Shown: positions 44,108 through 52,565 of the stretch, one piece after another
Layout: each line of letters opens with the position of its first letter
How positions within the stretch are numbered: position 1 is the stretch's first letter
From: Mucilaginibacter segetis
GTDB lineage: Bacteria > Bacteroidota > Bacteroidia > Sphingobacteriales > Sphingobacteriaceae
Direction: 5' to 3'
DNA length: 64,000 bases
NCBI RefSeq assembly: GCF_016522075.1
Contig: NZ_JAEHFW010000001.1
Span: forward strand, 620,001-684,000
The notes under the pieces: model-generated
Seen by the model: the letters and a program-made list of their open reading frames with translations, nothing else
Database searches by the model: none
What the model was told of the DNA's origin: nothing
Position numbers and translations under genes: made by a program

Positions 44108-44911
44108 TTATTTTTTTTTAGCTTCTTCCCAAAAAACGTCCATCTCAGCAAGATTCATATCATGGAGTTTCTTGCCGTTTTCGGCAGCCTTATCTTCCAG
44201 GTACTGGAAGCGTTTAATAAATTTTCGGTTGGTTTTTTCTAAGGCATCCTCTGGATTTATATTGATGAAACGGGCAAAATTAATCAGCGAAAATAACAGG
44301 TCACCAAATTCGTTTTCGGCTTTTTCATGATCAACTTTTTCCTCACCTATAACATTATACTCATCCTTAAATTCCTGCAGTTCTTCTTCTACCTTGGCCC
44401 AAACCTGTTCTTTATTTTCCCAATCGAAACCAACGCCTCTCGCTTTTTCCTGTATACGTGAAGCCTTGACCAAAGCAGGTAAAGATACAGGAACACCACC
44501 CAAAACTGAACGGTTTCCTTCTTTAAGTTTTATTTGCTCCCAATTACGTTTAACATCATTCTCATCGCTAACCTCGGTATCACTATAAATATGCGGATGC
44601 CTGTTTATCAACTTATCACAAATGCCGTTTAATACATCGGTAATGTTAAAATCTTCAGTCTCTGATGCTATGCGCGAATAAAAAACAAGGTGTAGCATTA
44701 TATCGCCAAGTTCCTTTTTTATCTCCTGCATATCCCCGCCTAAAATAGCATCAGATAGCTCATAAGTTTCCTCGATGGTAAGATGCCTGAGGCTTTCCAG
44801 GGTTTGTTTCTTATCCCATGGGCAGTTAGTGCGCAGATCGTCCATAATGGTAAGTAAGCGTTCGAACGCGCCGGACGGAGTTGCAGCTGTTATGGGGGCA
44901 GTTATTGGCAT
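44108..44911 (-). CDS. mazG: Nucleoside triphosphate pyrophosphohydrolase MazG
   Basis: 267 residues with the typical tandem MazG layout. The first domain has LRTNCPWDKKQTLESL, IEETYEL, and ELGDIMLHLVFYSRI; the second has ENEFGDLLFSLINFARF and a C-terminal NLAEMDVFWEEAK. The EExxE and ExxD metal-binding motifs are present in both halves. It hydrolyses NTPs and dNTPs to monophosphates, cleaning the nucleotide pool, and can affect ppGpp-linked survival in E. coli. Full length. Lies 72 bp downstream of mnmD in the same direction. Confidence 0.94.
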   Translation of the reverse strand: MPITAPITAATPSGAFERLLTIMDDLRTNCPWDKKQTLESLRHLTIEETYELSDAILGGDMQEIKKELGDIMLHLVFYSRIASETEDFNITDVLNGICDKLINRHPHIYSDTEVSDENDVKRNWEQIKLKEGNRSVLGGVPVSLPALVKASRIQEKARGVGFDWENKEQVWAKVEEELQEFKDEYNVIGEEKVDHEKAENEFGDLLFSLINFARFININPEDALEKTNRKFIKRFQYLEDKAAENGKKLHDMNLAEMDVFWEEAKKK

Positions 44912-44983
44912 ATTTATAAGTATTTATACAAATGTGCAGATTTTAATTTGTAACCGATACCCTTGCTTTTCGTTACTGTGAGA

Positions 44984-45688
44984 CTAAGCCAAGGGTTTAG
45001 TGGCTCTAAGCATCTCACGTTTACCGGGAGCACCGGGTACTTTTTCAACTTTCAGGCCTAAAGTTTTTATTATCCGCTTTAAATTACCTGTAATGGCATA
45101 AGTAACAAATACCCCACCGGGTTTCAAAAAAGCAAGGGTATGCGTAATCGCTTTTTCATCCCACATTTCAGGCTGGCGGGTTGATGCAAAAGCGTCAAAA
45201 TAAATTACATCGTAACTTTCTGTTGTATCAAAATCAGCGAGTGGTACTGGTATAACCTCTAAATCGCAAAACGAGTTTAAAGCCACAGGTTTTGTTAGCG
45301 ATAACGAATAAACAGATAAAAATTTATCCCAAACTGGCTTAGAAATGTATTGTTCGTAACCGGTGTTGCTTATCAAATTATTGTTTAATGGGTATGCCTC
45401 AATCCCCGTATAAAGCATTTTTATTTGTTTTTCCGTACAAATGTCTGTCGTCAATAAAAAGTTAAGTCCGGTGCCAAAACCAACTTCAAGTACTTTTATA
45501 CTGGAGATGGAAGATAGCTGCATGTTTATAAAATGCATTAAACCAGAGTGCACGAAAACATGCTTGCTCTCTTGGAGCGCACCGTTTCGCGAATGGTAGT
45601 TTTCGCCTACTATTGAATTATAAATAGTGTTTGATCCATCTGCAGTGATAATAAGCTGCAAATGCTCCGTGTTTTTATTAATGCCCAT
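44984..45688 (-). CDS. mnmD: tRNA 5-methylaminomethyl-2-thiouridine methyltransferase MnmD
   Basis: 234 residues of the DUF752/MnmC(MT)-like SAM methyltransferases without the MnmC oxidase domain. The N-terminus QLIITADGSNTIYNS and HSRNGALQESKHVF is typical; the SAM-binding loop is VLEVGFGTGLNFL, with DVIYFDAFASTRQPEMWD downstream and FVTYAITGNLKRIIKTLG near the end, ending PGAPGKREMLRA. It completes the mnm5s2U modification at the wobble position of some tRNAs. It has a -7 motif 10 bp upstream. No mnmC2 oxidase is adjacent. Confidence 0.9.
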   Translation of the reverse strand: MGINKNTEHLQLIITADGSNTIYNSIVGENYHSRNGALQESKHVFVHSGLMHFINMQLSSISSIKVLEVGFGTGLNFLLTTDICTEKQIKMLYTGIEAYPLNNNLISNTGYEQYISKPVWDKFLSVYSLSLTKPVALNSFCDLEVIPVPLADFDTTESYDVIYFDAFASTRQPEMWDEKAITHTLAFLKPGGVFVTYAITGNLKRIIKTLGLKVEKVPGAPGKREMLRATKPLA

Positions 45689-45698
45689 AGTAAGGCAT

Positions 45699-45706
45699 CA
45701 AAATTA
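45699..45706 (-). promoter_or_regulatory. -7 motif for mnmD
   Basis: TAATTTTG on the minus strand, 10 bp before the start codon, leaving a very short leader. Confidence 0.5.
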
Positions 45707-45733
45707 AGAAATATAATAATGAGATGTTTGTAA

Positions 45734-46060
45734 TTAAGCGGTCATGGCTAATAACCTGTTGAGGCGATTGCAATAATCCGGCAAAGAAATTTGTCCTTTA
45801 TCATAATCAGCAACCAATTCATCTAACTGCTTAGAGATAAGCAGGCGCGATTCAGAATCCAGATTAGATTTCACAATATGCAGTTTATTGCTCAGATCTT
45901 TTGCTAAAAACAAAGGCTGTACATCAGCAGTTTGTTCTAATATTTTATTTAGTTTTTTACGTTGATTCTTATCAAATTTTAAAATAAGATAAACTATTAC
46001 AGCGCCTATTACTATAAAGTAAATGCAATTGATAAGAGAGGATGTAAATAATTCGTTCAT
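45734..46060 (-). CDS. Small membrane protein of unknown function
   Basis: 108 residues; no family recognised. One membrane helix near the N-terminus (SLINCIYFIVIGAVIVYLIL) is followed by a basic stop-transfer stretch (KFDKNQRKKLNK) and a soluble helical tail (LSNKLHIVKSNLDSESR, YDKGQISLPDYCNRLNRLL), probably cytoplasmic. An in-frame ATG 93 bp upstream would add 31 basic residues before the helix; I prefer the ATG at 46060 because it gives the more usual N-terminus, but the longer form is possible. Same strand as mnmD, 45 bp away. Confidence 0.6.
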   Translation of the reverse strand: MNELFTSSLINCIYFIVIGAVIVYLILKFDKNQRKKLNKILEQTADVQPLFLAKDLSNKLHIVKSNLDSESRLLISKQLDELVADYDKGQISLPDYCNRLNRLLAMTA

Positions 46061-46188
46061 TGTTATTTGTAGTACTTTATTATTAAGTCTATTACGGAAT
46101 TTTAAAACCCTAGGTTTCATGAAAATTAACTTTAACAAAATATTTTTATACAAATTTTGTTAAATAAGAGGTTAAGTATCATTAATTA

Positions 46189-46196
46189 TATTTTTG
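46189..46196 (+). promoter_or_regulatory. -7 motif TATTTTTG directly before the amidase gene
   Basis: Exact TAnnTTTG ending 3 bp before the ATG at 46200. The transcript would begin at about the start codon. Confidence 0.55.
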
Positions 46197-46199
46197 CCT

Positions 46200-47030
46200 A
46201 TGCTAAAAAAGTACTTCATAAAATACCCATTACTCCGTTTTGCATTATTTTTCCTGGTGTTATTAGGTGCTCTGCCCGCTTTTTCACAAACAAGCCACAC
46301 CGCTAAAAAGAAGATACCTCCGCACAAATTTAAATTTTCAACTATCGTGATCGACCCCGGACATGGCGGTAAAGATCCGGGTGCGCATGGCCGGTATTCT
46401 AAAGAAAAAAATATCGCGCTTGCCATAGGTCTCAAACTCAGAAAGGCTATTAATGCCGAGATGAAAGATATTAAAGTTGTGATGACTCGTACCACCGATA
46501 AATTCATTGAATTGCATAAGCGTGCCGATATAGCTAACAATAGCAAGGCAAATCTTTTTATATCTATACATTGTAACTCAACACCTCAACGGCATGGAAC
46601 CCGCCGGGGGGTACTACTATTGGTTTATGGTTATCACCGTAAAGAGGAGCAATTGGAAGCTTTGCGCGAAAATGCATCAATATATATTGAGCGTGATTAT
46701 AAAAAGAAATATAATGGCTACGGGCAGGATGCTGCCGTTAATGCCATCGTGCTTGCGGCATTTACCCAACGTTACCGTAAGCAAAGTGTACAGTTTGCTA
46801 ATTTATTGAATCATGAGTTTAAGGTAAATAACGGGCGGCACAGCGCAGGTGTAAAGGAGCAGGGAGTATTGGTGCTACAGCAAAGCGGAATGCCGGGTCT
46901 GCTTATTGAAACCGGTTTTGTTAATAATACAAGCGATGAGAAGTATCTGAATTCCCAAGCCGGACAAAACGAGATTGTTCGTTCTATTATGCGGGCGATA
47001 AAAAAATATAAGGCGAATTTCAGATCCTGA
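46200..47030 (+). CDS. N-acetylmuramoyl-L-alanine amidase (Amidase_3)
   Basis: 276 residues: a signal peptide (FALFFLVLLGALPAFSQ), a short basic linker, then an AmiC-like catalytic domain. Zinc and catalytic residues lie in VIDPGHGGKDPGAHG (His), then Glu in KEKNIALAIG, SIHCNS (His), and the C-terminal LLIETGFVNN (catalytic Glu). It cleaves the amide bond between MurNAc and the stem peptide during cell separation. A TTG 6 bp upstream is in frame; the ATG was preferred. No LysM or AMIN domain is present. Separate from the next gene by 48 bp. Confidence 0.93.
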   Translation: MLKKYFIKYPLLRFALFFLVLLGALPAFSQTSHTAKKKIPPHKFKFSTIVIDPGHGGKDPGAHGRYSKEKNIALAIGLKLRKAINAEMKDIKVVMTRTTDKFIELHKRADIANNSKANLFISIHCNSTPQRHGTRRGVLLLVYGYHRKEEQLEALRENASIYIERDYKKKYNGYGQDAAVNAIVLAAFTQRYRKQSVQFANLLNHEFKVNNGRHSAGVKEQGVLVLQQSGMPGLLIETGFVNNTSDEKYLNSQAGQNEIVRSIMRAIKKYKANFRS

Positions 47031-47078
47031 TCGTTAACTTAGCGTAAGCTATTAACCATTCACCAATATTTATTTATT

Positions 47079-48179
47079 ATGGAGGCAGTATCAACATCAC
47101 GTCGTGATTTTTTACGCAAAAGTTCAATAGGGGCAGGTACACTTTTATTAGGTTCGGCTCTTTCGGGATGGGCATGCAATAAATCTTCAAAAAAACTTGG
47201 AATCGCATTGGTAGGTTTGGGCAATTACAGTAAAGGGCAGCTTGCACCGGCACTGCAGCATACTACCAATTGTTACTTAGCTGGCATAGTTACGGGTACA
47301 CCTGCAAAAGCGGTAGAATGGTCGGCTAAGTATAATATCCCTCAAAAAAATATTTATAACTATCAAAATTTTGATGAGATAGCTGATAACCCGGCTATTG
47401 ATATTATATACGTGGTATTACCTGTTTTTATGCATAAGGAATACACCATTAGAGCGGCCCGGGCAGGCAAGCACGTAATTTGTGAAAAACCCATGGCCCT
47501 TAATGCTCAGGAATGTGCTGAGATGATTTCCGCTTGTAAAAATGCTGATCGTTTACTGTCCATAGGTTACCGCCTTCATTTTGAACCCCACAATATGGAA
47601 GTGATGCGATTAGGGCAAAAAGAAGTATTAGGTAAAGTTACCGCTATTGATACTGGAAATGGTTTTGTGTATGGTGGCGATCCAAACGCCTGGCGCTTAA
47701 AAAAAGCATTGGCTGGCGGCGGCGGTTTAATGGATATGGGTATTTACGCCATACAGGGTGCACGATATACCTTAGGCCAGGAACCTGTTGCTGTTAAAGC
47801 TACACAGGAGAAAACCCGGCCGGAACTTTTTAAGGATGTTGATGAAACAGTTTTTTGGGAATTAAAATTTCCCGGAGGTGCAAAAGTTACCGGGAAATCG
47901 AGCTATAACAATAACTGGAGTTATTTACACGCGCAGGCAACTAACGGAAAATTCGCTTTGGAACCTGCTTATGGCTATGGTAGTTTGGATGGTACTATAA
48001 ATGGCAAGCCCATGCAACTGCCTAATATTATACAACAGGCGGCACAAGTGGACGACTTTGCTAATTGTATAAACGCTAACAAACAAAGCAGAGTGCCAGG
48101 CGAAGAGGGCCTTAAGGATATGAAAGTTGTTGATGCCATTTACCGTAGCTTAGATAGCGGCAAGTGGGAAACTATATAG
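47079..48179 (+). CDS. Tat-exported Gfo/Idh/MocA family oxidoreductase
   Basis: 366 residues. The N-terminus carries a twin-arginine signal (SRRDFLRKS at residues 7-15, then a hydrophobic stretch ending SGWAC with a possible lipidation Cys). The Rossmann fold follows (GIALVGLGNYSKGQLAPAL), and the family motif CEKPMALNAQEC gives the conserved Lys. GGGGLMDMGIYAIQGARY is the catalytic Asp/His-region equivalent. It resembles glucose-fructose oxidoreductase, an NADP-binding enzyme exported folded by Tat; the sugar substrate is unknown. Next to it is the decayed barrel gene in the opposite direction. Confidence 0.88.
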   Translation: MEAVSTSRRDFLRKSSIGAGTLLLGSALSGWACNKSSKKLGIALVGLGNYSKGQLAPALQHTTNCYLAGIVTGTPAKAVEWSAKYNIPQKNIYNYQNFDEIADNPAIDIIYVVLPVFMHKEYTIRAARAGKHVICEKPMALNAQECAEMISACKNADRLLSIGYRLHFEPHNMEVMRLGQKEVLGKVTAIDTGNGFVYGGDPNAWRLKKALAGGGGLMDMGIYAIQGARYTLGQEPVAVKATQEKTRPELFKDVDETVFWELKFPGGAKVTGKSSYNNNWSYLHAQATNGKFALEPAYGYGSLDGTINGKPMQLPNIIQQAAQVDDFANCINANKQSRVPGEEGLKDMKVVDAIYRSLDSGKWETI

Positions 48180-48182
48180 GTA

Positions 48183-48497
48183 TTAATGTCCGAGGCGGAA
48201 AAATACACCTAAAAATAAACACCCGGAGCTGTAATTTACAGGGGAGTAATATTCAGATGTTAATTTATTGATACCGGTGCCGTAATTTGAACTGTCGTAC
48301 CCCATAGCCGCGCCTATACTGCTTTTCTCCCCGTGGAAAGCAATATTTACAGCAGGTACTAACGCCATGGTGTAACCGGCTTTTACCGATTGATTTTCAA
48401 TTTGCTTATCATCTACTGTAAGCGACCTTTGCGTAACAATCCCCGAACCATAATTATGAAATAGAAATGAAATTGCCGCTGTAGTAATATTAAGATA
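48183..48497 (-). pseudogene. C-terminal remnant of an outer-membrane beta-barrel gene
   Basis: On the minus strand a frame of 105 codons is open from just after a TAA (48498-48500) to the stop at 48183. Its product has barrel strands (AISFLFHNYGSG, SVKAGYTMALVPAVNIAF, SSIGAAMGYDSS) and ends in a perfect last-strand sequence (GCLFLGVFFRLGH), but no signal peptide and no good start codon: the first ATG (48368) falls in mid-domain. So it looks like the last third of a porin-like protein whose front has been lost. No insertion sequence or repeat is seen at the break. Confidence 0.65.
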
Positions 48498-48734
48498 TTA
48501 GTACGGATTCCCGGTTAATTGGACTTATAGCATAGGGGGAGTTCAGCAAATTAACACGATTTTATATTTGGAAGTAACATTTATAAATTATGCATCTATA
48601 AAAATTACATTATTTATAAAGATAAAGCCAATGCCTTAATTGTCATTAATCTATCACAAATAGATGTTTAAACAATTGTTTCATAAATCTGTAAATTGAT
48701 TATATATCTTTGCTCAAATTTAAAATTAAAAAAC
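48498..48734. other. Intergenic region upstream of the YceI gene
   Basis: 237 bp with no reading frame of interest. It contains two exact TAnnTTTG motifs on the plus strand: TATATTTG (48563-48570), far from any gene, and TATCTTTG (48705-48712) close to the YceI gene. The distal one may be chance or a second promoter with a long leader. Confidence 0.5.
48705..48712 (+). promoter_or_regulatory. -7 motif for the YceI gene
   Basis: TATCTTTG, exact TAnnTTTG, 22 bp before the ATG at 48735; no good -33. Confidence 0.55.
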
Positions 48735-49313
48735 ATGAAAAAGCCCCTTATCATTTTAGCTGCAGCGTTGCTTATGCAAACGGCAGTATTTGCACAAAGT
48801 ACCTGGAAAGCCGATAAAGCCCACTCACACGTAAAGTTTACAATTACCCACCTTGCAGTTTCTGATGTGGATGGTACTTTTACTGATTTTGATGCAAACA
48901 TTGTAGCAGCAAAACCTGATTTTAGCGATGCGAAATTTAGCTTTACCGCTAATACTGCATCAGTAAATACAGAAAATGATATGCGCGACAAACATTTAAA
49001 ATCAGCTGACTTTTTTGATGTGGATAAATTCCCGACAATGACATTTACCAGTACAGATATCAAACCGGCCGGCACAAACAAATATAAAGTAACCGGTAAT
49101 TTAACTTTACATGGTGTAACTAAACCCGTAACACTTGATGTGCTTTACAGGGGCACTATTACTAATCCGATGACAAAGGGCCCTGATGCGGGTTTCAAAG
49201 TTACCGGTACTATAAAACGTTCTGATTTTGGTTTCGGCAGCAAATACGGTTCACCAATGTTAAGCGACGAAGTAGAGCTTAGCGCGGGTGGTGAATTCCT
49301 TAAAGCCAACTAA
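48735..49313 (+). CDS. YceI family periplasmic lipid-binding protein
   Basis: 192 residues: signal peptide (ALLMQTAVFAQ), then a YceI lipocalin-like barrel. Family motifs are WKADKAHSHVKFTITHLAVSD (split), FDANIVAAKPDFSDAKFSF, DMRDKHLKSADFFDVDKFP and GNLTLHGVTKPV, IKRSDFGFGSKYG. YceI proteins bind isoprenoid-type lipids in the periplasm; their job is not firmly known. The start was chosen to give the signal peptide; an earlier in-frame start would overlap the promoter motif. A strong terminator follows, so it is a single-gene unit. Confidence 0.93.
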   Translation: MKKPLIILAAALLMQTAVFAQSTWKADKAHSHVKFTITHLAVSDVDGTFTDFDANIVAAKPDFSDAKFSFTANTASVNTENDMRDKHLKSADFFDVDKFPTMTFTSTDIKPAGTNKYKVTGNLTLHGVTKPVTLDVLYRGTITNPMTKGPDAGFKVTGTIKRSDFGFGSKYGSPMLSDEVELSAGGEFLKAN

Positions 49314-49330
49314 ATAAATTAAGTATATAA

Positions 49331-49363
49331 AAAGAGCGCAGGATTAAATATCCCGCGCTCTTT
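49331..49363. terminator. Terminator after the YceI gene
   Basis: AAAGAGCGC / GCGCTCTTT (9 bp), one A-C mismatch, then an inner stem GGAT / ATCC around TAAAT. Nearly symmetric, so it may also serve the convergent DUF2147 gene. Confidence 0.85.
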
Positions 49364-49388
49364 GCGTTTATACTAGTTTAGCTGTTAA

Positions 49389-49847
49389 TTAAATACGGTT
49401 AAATGTCATGGTTTTGCCTATAAATTTAAAATGCCAGTATCCTTTCACCTTGAGTTTGCCATCATCATTTATATATGCCGATGAGTTCCAATGACGGCCG
49501 TTTTTAGCGTCATATATCATACCGTCTTCCCATGAGTCGCTATCAGGGTCATAAACCAGTTTCTCCAAAACATTCATTCCTAAGATCTTTCTGTTACGAA
49601 GCGTAGGATCAGGGTTCTTTTTATCGCGCCATTCATCTAATTTTTTTGAATCATCGCCATCATTGAACCAAACAATTTTCGCTTTATATTCGTCATCAAT
49701 ACGATACACCTGCACTATAAGGTTTTTATCCTCATTTTCCCATTTACCACATATCTGATCACCCGCTCTTACCTCAGTAGATACTTTATTTGGATGGCCT
49801 GTAAATAAAAGCAAGCTTAAAACGCTTAATAAAAACTGGTTGCTCAT
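49389..49847 (-). CDS. DUF2147 exported protein
   Basis: 152 residues: a short signal peptide (LLSVLSLLLFTG), then a DUF2147 domain with CGKWENEDKNLIVQVYR, KAKIVWFNDG, LRNRKILGMNVLEKL and a C-terminal GYWHFKFIGKTMTFNRI. The family is a small secreted beta barrel; many members are near stress or lipid genes, but function is unknown. The mature end NRI is short of the usual final strand, though this appears normal for the family. It is convergent with the YceI gene. Confidence 0.85.
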   Translation of the reverse strand: MSNQFLLSVLSLLLFTGHPNKVSTEVRAGDQICGKWENEDKNLIVQVYRIDDEYKAKIVWFNDGDDSKKLDEWRDKKNPDPTLRNRKILGMNVLEKLVYDPDSDSWEDGMIYDAKNGRHWNSSAYINDDGKLKVKGYWHFKFIGKTMTFNRI

Positions 49848-50062
49848 AATAAACTCCTGAAATTAAATTGTATATAATCAATGAAACAATCATGGTGCCA
49901 GTTTGATGACATTGCCATTACATTTTGTAATTTATACAATTTTTGCTTGTAAAGGCGCTGTTTAATTTTATATCGTATAAAAATGAAAACGTTGTCGTAA
50001 ATTTTTTAGGTCAATTACCCCTTATGTAGCCTGTTACAATAATGTTCTTTTTGTATTTCTTA

Positions 50063-50070
50063 TATATTTG
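50063..50070 (+). promoter_or_regulatory. -7 motif for the GH3 gene
   Basis: TATATTTG, exact TAnnTTTG, 32 bp before the ATG at 50103. The upstream 49848-50062 is AT-rich and otherwise empty. Confidence 0.5.
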
Positions 50071-50102
50071 GCATTATAACCAAATTATATATCTAATTCC
50101 TC

Positions 50103-52499
50103 ATGAGAAAACTACCCTTACTGTTTCCGGTATTGCTATTGTCGTTATCGGTGTCGGCCCAGCAAAAAAGCATTTATCATAAAGGTTGGATAGATTTTAA
50201 CAAAAACGGAAAGATGGACGTTTTTGAGGATCCTTCACAAACTGTTGATAAACGTGTTGCTGACCTGCTTAGCCAAATGACTGTAGAAGAAAAAACTTGC
50301 CAGATGGCTACACTATATGGTTATAAGCGGGTATTGAAAGATGAGATGCCTGTACCGGGTTGGAAAAATGAGATTTGGAAAGATGGTATAGCCAATATTG
50401 ATGAGGAACTGAATAACCTGGCATCGCATACCGACTACGCGGCTACGCAATATTCTTACCCGTTTAGCAAGCATGCTTCTGCCATAAACACTATTCAAAA
50501 GTGGTTTGTGGAAGAAACGCGTATGGGTATTCCTGTCGATTTTACGAATGAGGGTATACACGGCCTTAATCACGACCGTGCCACACCGTTACCCGCGCCT
50601 ATAAATATCGGCAGTACCTGGGATAAGGAATTGGTGCGCGAGGCGGGACAAACTGTTGGGCGTGAAGCTAAGGCGCTGGGTTATACCAATGTTTACGCAC
50701 CTATTTTAGATCCGGCACGCGATCAGCGTTGGGGACGTGTTGTAGAATGTTATGGCGAAAACCCTTTCCTGATAGCGGAATTGGGAAAACAAATGACCTT
50801 AGGTATACAGGAAGAGGGCGTGGCTTCAACCCTTAAACATTTCGCGGTATACAGCGTACCTAAAGGTGGCCGTGATGGGGGCGCCCGTACTGATCCGCAT
50901 GTGGCGCCACGTGAAATGTACCAGATCTATTTATATCCATTTCGCCGGGTGATACAGGAAGCACACCCAATGGGTGTAATGAGTAGTTATAATGATTGGG
51001 ACGGCGTGCCAATAACTGGTAGTTATTATTTTTTAACGGAGCTGCTTCGTCAAAAATTTGGTTTTACAGGCTATGTGGTATCAGATAGTGAAGCGGTGGA
51101 GTACATATACTCTAAACATCATGTAGCGGCTGATTATAAGGATGCAGTTCGCCAGGCGGTAGAGGCTGGTTTAAACGTGCGTACCAATTTCACCATGCCG
51201 CAAACCTTTATATTACCCTTACGCGAGGATATTAAGGAAAACCGCATATCCATGAAAGTGATAGATTCGCGGGTGGCTGATGTGTTGCGCGTTAAATTCA
51301 GACTGGGTTTGTTTGACGATCCTTATGTTAAGGATCCCAAAGCTGCAGATAAGATTGTTCACAGCGACGCTGCCTTAAAAATGAGTTTAAAAATGAACCG
51401 CGAATCGATGGTGTTATTAAAAAACGAAAATAACCTGTTGCCACTTGATAAAAATAAATTTAAAAACATACTGGTTACGGGCCCGTTAGCTGCCGATAAA
51501 AGTTATGCCACCAGCCGTTACGGCCCATCGCATAATCCGGTAACCACCGTGTTAGATGGCTTAAAAAATTACGTGGGTAATAACGCAACCGTAAGTTATG
51601 CTAAGGGTTGTAACATAGTAGATGCTACCTGGCCCGAAAGCGAAATTATTGAAACACCGCTAACTGATGCCGAACAGGCACAGATAGATTCGGCGGTTGC
51701 TAAGGCAAAATTAGCCGATGTGGTTATTGCCGTAGTTGGAGAGGATGTGGACCGTGTAGGTGAAAGCCTTTCGCGCACCGGGCTAAACTTACCTGGCCGT
51801 CAGCTAAAACTGATACAGGCTTTACAGGCAACAGGCAAGCCTGTAGTAATGGTAATGATAAACGGACAGCCACTTACGGTTAACTGGGAAAATAAATATG
51901 TACCTGCAATATTGGAAGCATGGTTTCCCGGCCCCGAGAGCGGACAGGTAATTGCCGAAACCTTATTTGGTGATAACAATCCGGGCGGCAAACTTTCTAT
52001 CACCTTTCCGAAAACTACAGGACAATTGTTATATAATTTCCCATTCAAGCCCGCATCACAGTCAGATCAGGGTGGCCCGAATAGTTGGGGCAAAACACGT
52101 ATTAAAGGTGCATTATATCCCTTCGGTTATGGCCTGAGTTATACTACTTTTGAGTACAGTAATCTGCAGGTGTCGCCGGAAAAGGAAAACTCTCAGGGTG
52201 ATATTACAGTAACTGTTGATGTAACCAACACAGGTAAGCGTAATGGTGATGATGTTGTACAACTTTATCTTAAAGACGATGTTAGCAGCGTAACGACTTA
52301 TGAATATGACCTGCGCGGATTTGAAAGGGTAAATTTAAATCCGGGAGAAAAGAAAACCGTTCACTTTACTCTTCATCCGGATGATCTGGCATTGCTGGAT
52401 AAGAATATGAACTGGACAGTTGAACCCGGTACTTTTCAGGTATGGATAGGTTTATCATCACAGGATATTAAGCTTAAAAAAACCTTTACAGTAGAGTAG
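50103..52499 (+). CDS. Glycoside hydrolase family 3 beta-glycosidase
   Basis: 798 residues with a signal peptide (LLLSLSVSAQ), so periplasmic. It has a short insert with a Ca-binding-like loop (DFNKNGKMDVFEDP), then the GH3 TIM-barrel domain with DFTNEGIHGLNHDRATPLP and the nucleophile Asp328 in GYVVSDSEAVEY. The alpha/beta sandwich domain (NRESMVLLKNENNLLPLD, and DVVIAVVGEDVDRVGESLSR) and a C-terminal fibronectin-III-like domain (GRQLKL..., TFEYSNLQVS, DDVVQLYLKDDVSS) complete it. Likely beta-glucosidase or beta-xylosidase; substrate open. It stands alone, not in a SusC/SusD locus. Confidence 0.92.
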   Translation: MRKLPLLFPVLLLSLSVSAQQKSIYHKGWIDFNKNGKMDVFEDPSQTVDKRVADLLSQMTVEEKTCQMATLYGYKRVLKDEMPVPGWKNEIWKDGIANIDEELNNLASHTDYAATQYSYPFSKHASAINTIQKWFVEETRMGIPVDFTNEGIHGLNHDRATPLPAPINIGSTWDKELVREAGQTVGREAKALGYTNVYAPILDPARDQRWGRVVECYGENPFLIAELGKQMTLGIQEEGVASTLKHFAVYSVPKGGRDGGARTDPHVAPREMYQIYLYPFRRVIQEAHPMGVMSSYNDWDGVPITGSYYFLTELLRQKFGFTGYVVSDSEAVEYIYSKHHVAADYKDAVRQAVEAGLNVRTNFTMPQTFILPLREDIKENRISMKVIDSRVADVLRVKFRLGLFDDPYVKDPKAADKIVHSDAALKMSLKMNRESMVLLKNENNLLPLDKNKFKNILVTGPLAADKSYATSRYGPSHNPVTTVLDGLKNYVGNNATVSYAKGCNIVDATWPESEIIETPLTDAEQAQIDSAVAKAKLADVVIAVVGEDVDRVGESLSRTGLNLPGRQLKLIQALQATGKPVVMVMINGQPLTVNWENKYVPAILEAWFPGPESGQVIAETLFGDNNPGGKLSITFPKTTGQLLYNFPFKPASQSDQGGPNSWGKTRIKGALYPFGYGLSYTTFEYSNLQVSPEKENSQGDITVTVDVTNTGKRNGDDVVQLYLKDDVSSVTTYEYDLRGFERVNLNPGEKKTVHFTLHPDDLALLDKNMNWTVEPGTFQVWIGLSSQDIKLKKTFTVE

Positions 52500-52565
52500 A
52501 AACGAAAATGCAAATTTGCAGGTAAATTAAATAGTGCGGATATTGTCACCATACACCAAATAGTT

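Noticed and set aside
48498..48734. Second promoter at 48563 for the YceI gene
   Set aside because: The motif is an exact match but lies 165 bp upstream with no -33; in AT-rich DNA this is expected by chance. Kept only as a note.
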